Shown here piece by piece: positions 59,961 through 64,000 of a DNA stretch of 64,000 nt. The position numbers and the translations under genes were made by a program. How positions within the stretch are numbered: the stretch's first letter is position 1; each line of letters begins with the position of its first letter. This DNA is from Deltaproteobacteria bacterium (lineage in GTDB: Bacteria > Myxococcota > Myxococcia > SLRQ01), in contig JARGFU010000013.1 in NCBI GenBank assembly GCA_029210625.1, positions 62,001 through 126,000 of the forward strand, read 5' to 3'. The notes below the pieces were generated by a model, which worked only from the letters and a program-made list of their open reading frames with translations, made no database searches and was not told the DNA's origin.

Positions 59961-60046
59961 TGCTTCCATCGCGGCGCTCGCGGGCCGATGGGAGCGTCCC
60001 CCGGGGAGCCCCCCTCACCCGGCCCGGCGGCGCCGCGAGGGAAGCA
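59961..60046. terminator. Long inverted repeat between convergent genes
   Basis: TGCTTCC-AT-CGCGGCGC (59961-59977) matches GCGCCGCG-AG-GGAAGCA (60030-60046): 15 paired bases around a 2-base internal mismatch with a 52-base loop. No clear U run, so it may act by stabilising or processing both transcripts rather than as a simple terminator. Confidence 0.45.
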
Positions 60047-60052
60047 CTGTGC

Positions 60053-60748
60053 TCAATAGAGCGCCGAGCCCTTGTCGAGCTCGGCGCGGGCCTTGCGGAG
60101 CTTGGCGAGGTGCTCGCGCTTGGCGCGATGGTGGCTGAGGAGCACCCAGCCGAGGATGACGATACCGCCGAGGCCGATCCAGACGAGGCGGGTGATGAGC
60201 TTGCTGCGCAGCTCCGCGAGGCCGAAGCGCTTCTCGGCGTTCACCGGCATCGCGCCGAAGAGCCCGCCGCTCTCTCGCTTCCCCAGCGAGCTGCGGCGCG
60301 AGACCATCACCTGCTGGCGGGCGAGCTCCTCGGGGAAGTCCTGGCGCCGCTCCTGGAAGCGCCAGCGGATGGTCTCCAGCCGGTCGTGGGCGGGCTTGAA
60401 GTCGGGGTCGATGCCCAGGGCGTTCAGGTAGATCTGCGCCGCCTCGGCCAGCTGATCGAGCTCCCGGTCGCGCCCCTGGTCCGGCCCCACCAGCTGTGAC
60501 GCCTCGATCATCAGCTGGTTGATCTTGTAGGCGTCGGAGCTGATGTGCATCGTCCAGACGGTCGAGATGCAGGCGACGAGGTAGATGACCAGGATCCCCA
60601 GGCCGATCCAGGGCAGGCCCGGCCGCTCGGGATCCAGGGCGACCAGCTGCCGGGTGGCCGCCGAGGGGGGGCGATAGAGCTCCTGGTCGAAGGCCGTGCC
60701 GGGATCGGTGTCGGGATCGTTCAGATCGGGAGGGATCGGGTCGCTCAT
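60053..60748 (-). CDS. Hypothetical two-span membrane protein
   Basis: 231 residues. Membrane helices at about 46-67 (WIGLGILVIYLVACISTVW) and about 190-212 (LVWIGLGGIVILGWVLL), with a helical, TPR-like stretch between (YLNALGIDPDFKPAHDRLET) in the periplasm and a basic C-terminus. Begins in an ATGA overlap with the LD-carboxypeptidase gene. Function not recognised. Confidence 0.75.
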   Translation of the reverse strand: MSDPIPPDLNDPDTDPGTAFDQELYRPPSAATRQLVALDPERPGLPWIGLGILVIYLVACISTVWTMHISSDAYKINQLMIEASQLVGPDQGRDRELDQLAEAAQIYLNALGIDPDFKPAHDRLETIRWRFQERRQDFPEELARQQVMVSRRSSLGKRESGGLFGAMPVNAEKRFGLAELRSKLITRLVWIGLGGIVILGWVLLSHHRAKREHLAKLRKARAELDKGSALY

Positions 60749-61695
60749 GCGGGGGCGTCCTGCGGGGCGGGGAGGGGGAAGGCCGGCCCGGCGAAGGTGA
60801 GGGTCGCGGTGGTCGTGTCGAGGCGAGCGGTGACGCCGAGGGGGATCGCCCGGTTCCACTTCCCGTGGCCGACCGGGGCGCCGGCCATCGCCGGGAGGCC
60901 CCAGCGCGAGAGGCGCTCGGTGATGACCTCGAGGGCGGTGAGCCCCCCGCCGGGCTCCTCGCAGCCCGCGTGCTCGCCGACGATCACCCCGGCGAGCTGC
61001 CCGGGCACGCCGGCCAGCTCGAGGTGGGTCAGCATCCGATCGAGGCGGTAGGGCCGCTCCCCGACGTCCTCGAGCAGGAGGAGCGCGCCGGAGAGCGAGG
61101 GCAGGTAGGGCGTGCCGACGAGGCGGGTGAGGACCGAGAGGTTGCCCCCGAGCACCCTCCCGGCGGCCTGGCCGGGGACGATCACCGGGCCCTCCAGGGC
61201 CAGGGGGGGCGGGGTCTCGCCGGCGAGGATGGCGAGGAGGGCCGCGCGATCCTCGGGCTGCTGCTCGGCGACGCCGGCGAGGACGCAGCTGTGGAGGCTC
61301 ACGAGGCCCCGGGCCCCGAGCGCGGCGTGGAGGGCCGTGATGTCCGAGAAGCCGGCGACGATCTTGGGCGCGGCGAGGAGCCGCTCGAGGGAGAGCTCGG
61401 GGAGCAGGCGCATCGTCCCGTAGCCGCCGCGGGCGGCCCAGACGACGTCCACCTCGGGATCGTCGAGGGCGTCCTGCAGCTCGGCGAGGCGGCGCGCGTC
61501 GTCGCCGGCGAGGTAGTCGGTCGCGCTGTAGATCCCCTCGGTGGCGAGGACGCGGTAGCCGGCCGCCTCGAGGAAGGAGATGCTCGCCTCCACCCGGCGG
61601 CGCTCCACCGGGCCGGCCGGGGAGACGACGCGGAGGACCGGGCCGCCGGGGCCCTTTGCCGCGGGGGCGGCGGGAGGGTGGATCCACTCGCTCAT
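60745..61695 (-). CDS. LD-carboxypeptidase / S66 family peptidase
   Basis: 316 residues from the ATG at 61695. Nucleophile Ser in IVAGFSDITALHAAL, plus GGNLSVLTRLVGTPYLP, VIVGEHAGCEEP and PVGHGKWNRAIPLG carrying Glu and His of the S66 triad. LdcA-type enzymes remove the terminal D-Ala from tetrapeptides in murein recycling; MccF relatives cleave microcin. The neighbouring mpl supports recycling. TACGGT about 12 bases upstream may be its -10. Confidence 0.92.
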   Translation of the reverse strand: MSEWIHPPAAPAAKGPGGPVLRVVSPAGPVERRRVEASISFLEAAGYRVLATEGIYSATDYLAGDDARRLAELQDALDDPEVDVVWAARGGYGTMRLLPELSLERLLAAPKIVAGFSDITALHAALGARGLVSLHSCVLAGVAEQQPEDRAALLAILAGETPPPLALEGPVIVPGQAAGRVLGGNLSVLTRLVGTPYLPSLSGALLLLEDVGERPYRLDRMLTHLELAGVPGQLAGVIVGEHAGCEEPGGGLTALEVITERLSRWGLPAMAGAPVGHGKWNRAIPLGVTARLDTTTATLTFAGPAFPLPAPQDAPA

Positions 61696-61763
61696 CGTGT
61701 GAAGAGAACCGTAGCTGCCCCGGGTGGTCTGCTCAAGAAAGACTTGGTGTAGGCTCACCCATC

Positions 61764-62906
61764 GTGAGGCAGGTGGACCAGGCCACGCGGCGGCTCGAAG
61801 AGGCGCTCGCCGAAGGAGTCGCCACGGCGATGGCCTGCGTGGCCATCGTGGACGGCCGCAAGAAGCACTGGAGCTATCACGGCCGGATCGAGGTCGACGG
61901 CCTCGACGAGCCGGTGGGCCCCGACACCCTCTTCGACCTCGCCTCCCTCACCAAGGTGATGGCCACCACGACCATGATCTCGTCGATCCACGGGACCGGC
62001 GGGCTGGACCTCGACGCCCCGGTGCACCGCCTGCTCCCCGAGCTCAGCGAGGACGGCCGCCGGGTCCTCACGGTGCGTGACCTCCTGGCCCACCGCTCGG
62101 GGCTGCCGGCCCACGCCGAGTGGTGGCGGGCGGCGAGCGTCGATCCGCGCTCGACCCACCTCTTCCGGCTGCCCGAGCGGCAGCCCACCGGAGACGGGCG
62201 AAGGCTGCCGGTGGCCTCGGCCCGGGAGGCGACCCGGGAGGCGGTCCTCTCCACGCCGCTGGAGCGCAAGCCCCGCACGAAGGCCGTCTACAGCGACGCC
62301 GGCTTCATCCTGCTGGGGATCCTCCTCGAGCGCCTCACTCGCCGTCCTCTCCACACCCTCTTCGGGGTGGAGATCGCCCGGCCTCTGGGGCTGGCCTCCA
62401 CCCGCTTCGTGGACGAGGCGGCGCCCCTCGCCCGGGCCATCGAGGTGGCCCCCACCCGTCGGGCGCCCAGCCGGGGTGGCGGCCTCCTCGTGGGACAGGT
62501 CGACGACGACAACGCCTACGCCCTCGGCGGCGTCGCCGGTCACGCCGGCCTCTTCGGCACCGCCGAGGACGTGGCCTCCTTCGGGCAGGCCACCCTCGAG
62601 GCCTGGGAGGGACAGCGCCGGGGACCCCTCCAGCCCGAGTGCGCCCGGGTCTTCCTGCGCCGGGACCCCACCCCGGGCAGCACCCGCGCCCTGGGCTGGG
62701 ACACGCCCTCCTCCCGGGGCTCCGCGGCCGGGAAGATCATGAGCAAGAACCAGGCGGTGGGTCACCTCGGCTACACCGGCTGCTCGCTCTGGATCGATCG
62801 CTCCCGCCGGATGGTGATCGCCCTCCTGACCAACCGCATCCACTGCAGCGCGGACCCCGCGCCCATCCGTCGCCTCCGGTCCGAGGTCCACGACCTCCTG
62901 GCCTGA
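61764..62906 (+). CDS. Beta-lactamase-fold (class C/AmpC-like) serine hydrolase
   Basis: 380 residues from the GTG at 61764, which has TAGGCT 8 bases before it. Ser-x-x-Lys in FDLASLTKVMATTT, Tyr-Ser-Asp in AVYSDAGFILLGILLERL and LGYTGCSLWIDR provide the active-site boxes. No signal peptide, so cytoplasmic. Might be a D-amino-acid amidase or esterase acting with the flanking LdcA and Mpl genes on murein peptides. Convincing fold, uncertain substrate. Confidence 0.88.
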   Translation: MRQVDQATRRLEEALAEGVATAMACVAIVDGRKKHWSYHGRIEVDGLDEPVGPDTLFDLASLTKVMATTTMISSIHGTGGLDLDAPVHRLLPELSEDGRRVLTVRDLLAHRSGLPAHAEWWRAASVDPRSTHLFRLPERQPTGDGRRLPVASAREATREAVLSTPLERKPRTKAVYSDAGFILLGILLERLTRRPLHTLFGVEIARPLGLASTRFVDEAAPLARAIEVAPTRRAPSRGGGLLVGQVDDDNAYALGGVAGHAGLFGTAEDVASFGQATLEAWEGQRRGPLQPECARVFLRRDPTPGSTRALGWDTPSSRGSAAGKIMSKNQAVGHLGYTGCSLWIDRSRRMVIALLTNRIHCSADPAPIRRLRSEVHDLLA

Positions 62907-62926
62907 ACGAGCTCTGAGCCAAGCCA

Positions 62927-64000
62927 TGACCGAGCACAAGCCCTCCTCCCCCGACTCGCCCCCCATCGACCTGGCGGCGGTGAAGACCATCCACCTCATG
63001 GCCATCGCCGGCACCGGCATGGGGGCCTTCGCGCGCCTCCTGCAGCAGGCGGGCTACGAGGTGCGCGGCTCCGACGAGAAGGTCTGGCCGCCGATGTCCG
63101 ATCTGCTCCGCGAGGCAGGCATCGAGTGGATGGAGGGCTTCAAGGGCGAGAACCTCGAGCCCGCCCCGGACCTCGTGGTCGTGGGCAACGTCATCCGCCG
63201 GACGAACGCCGAGGCCGAGGCGATGCGGGAGAAGAAGCTGCCTCACCTCTCCTTCCCCGAGGCGGTCGGGGAGCTCTTCCTGCGCGAGCGCCGCTCGCTG
63301 GTGGTGGCCGGCACCCACGGCAAGACCACCACGACCTCACTGCTGGCCTGGATGCTGCGTGAGGCGGGGCAGGATCCCTCCTTCCTGGTCGGCGGCGTGG
63401 CGAAGAACCTCGGTGACAGCGCCGCCCTGGGGAAGGGGGAGTGCTTCGTCATCGAGGGGGACGAGTACGACACGGCCTATTTCGACAAGGGGCCGAAGTT
63501 CCTCCACTACCGCCCCGAGGCGGTGATCTTCACCTCGCTGGAGTTCGACCACGCCGACATCTTCCGGGACCTCGCGCACTACCGCTCGGCCTTCGCCGAC
63601 CTGATGGACCTCGTCCCCCCCACCGGCGTCGTCGCCGCCTGGGCCGGAGACGAGGCCCTGATCGAGCTGGCCCTGCGCGCTCCCGGGCGCGTCGCCACCT
63701 ACGCCGCGCGCGAGGGGGTCGACGCGCTCTGGCGGGCCGAGCAGGTCCGCCCCTTCGAGGGGGGGAGCCGCTTCGAGGTCCGCCGGGCGGGCAAGTTCCT
63801 CGGTGAGGTCGGCCTGAAGATCCCCGGCCTGCACAACGTCGAGAACGCCCTCGCGGCGATCGTCGTCGGGGATCACCTCGGCCTCTCCCTCGACGAGATG
63901 CGGCCCGGCCTCGAGAGCTTCGAGGGCGTGCGGCGGCGTCAGGAGGTGCGGGGCGAGCCCGGCGGCGTCACGGTGGTGGACGACTTCGCGCACCACCCGA
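62927..64000 (+). CDS. mpl: UDP-MurNAc:L-Ala-gamma-D-Glu-meso-DAP ligase Mpl, 3' end outside the window
   Basis: 358 codons visible of about 450. Mur-ligase features: IHLMAIAGTGMGAFARLLQQ, ATP loop VVAGTHGKTTTTSLLAWML, VIEGDEYDTAYFDKGPKF and SLEFDHADIFRD, then LKIPGLHNVENALAAI and VVDDFAHHP. The FDKGPKF stretch and early GTGMGAFA separate Mpl from MurC. It joins recycled tripeptide to UDP-MurNAc. Confidence 0.94.

Overview
The window is very GC-rich DNA, densely coding on both strands, with short intergenic gaps and many 4-base ATGA start/stop overlaps. No rRNA, confident tRNA, IS element, prophage or CRISPR array was seen. The gene set points to a myxobacterium-like member of the Myxococcota or a close deltaproteobacterial relative. 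The evidence is: a Ser/Thr kinase with the HRDISPQN catalytic loop and a PEGA tail, many lipoproteins with Asp/Gly-rich linkers, a class II HMG-CoA reductase, CarA/CarH-type B12-binding MerR regulators, a near-consensus sigma-54 promoter and an acyclic carotenoid cluster. The species cannot be named from sequence alone.

Layout. 1-5.9 kb (minus): P1/DmpA-type peptidase (cut by the window edge), a fused double D-Ala-D-Ala-ligase-like ATP-grasp protein, folD and a PEGA Ser/Thr kinase. 6-11.3 kb: DEAD-box helicase, two unknown proteins, darP, an alkaline-ceramidase-like membrane protein and a small membrane protein. 11.5-19 kb (minus): PKD/beta-helix lipoprotein, three-gene transhydrogenase (pntAA-pntAB-pntB) behind a MaoC hydratase, and speD-speE behind a structured leader. 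19.1-24.3 kb (plus): an unknown protein, an OmpA-domain protein, an MscS-type channel and two Hsp20 chaperones behind an unusual leader. 24.4-27.8 kb: Cys-rich repeat lipoprotein and a surface alpha-amylase.

27.8-40.4 kb is a light/B12-responsive carotenoid island. It holds mvaA-crtE, then crtD-crtC-glycosyltransferase, then acyltransferase-crtB-crtI, and two CarH-like regulators in an operon with a secreted protein and a glutathione peroxidase. No cyclase is present, so the product should be an acyclic 1-hydroxylated carotenoid, probably glycosylated and fatty-acylated. Both divergent intergenic regions carry back-to-back promoters whose -35 hexamers overlap or abut. Start codons lie 6-8 bases from the -10 for crtE, crtD and crtI, which implies leaderless mRNAs.

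40.7-43.5 kb is a mosaic of a secreted glycosidase, an antisense fragment of an alkylsulfatase gene and a TPR protein. 43.6-59.7 kb is a starch/maltodextrin locus: lipoprotein isoamylase, outer-membrane porin, lipoprotein amylase with a heptanucleotide repeat at its 5' end, MalK, a natural MalE-MalF fusion, MalG and an IPT-domain lipoprotein. An S41-like protease and other lipoproteins are interspersed. Surface enzymes would cut starch, the porin would admit oligosaccharides and the tethered-receptor ABC importer would take them up. 60-64 kb: LD-carboxypeptidase, a beta-lactamase-fold hydrolase and mpl (cut by the window end), which suggests peptidoglycan recycling.
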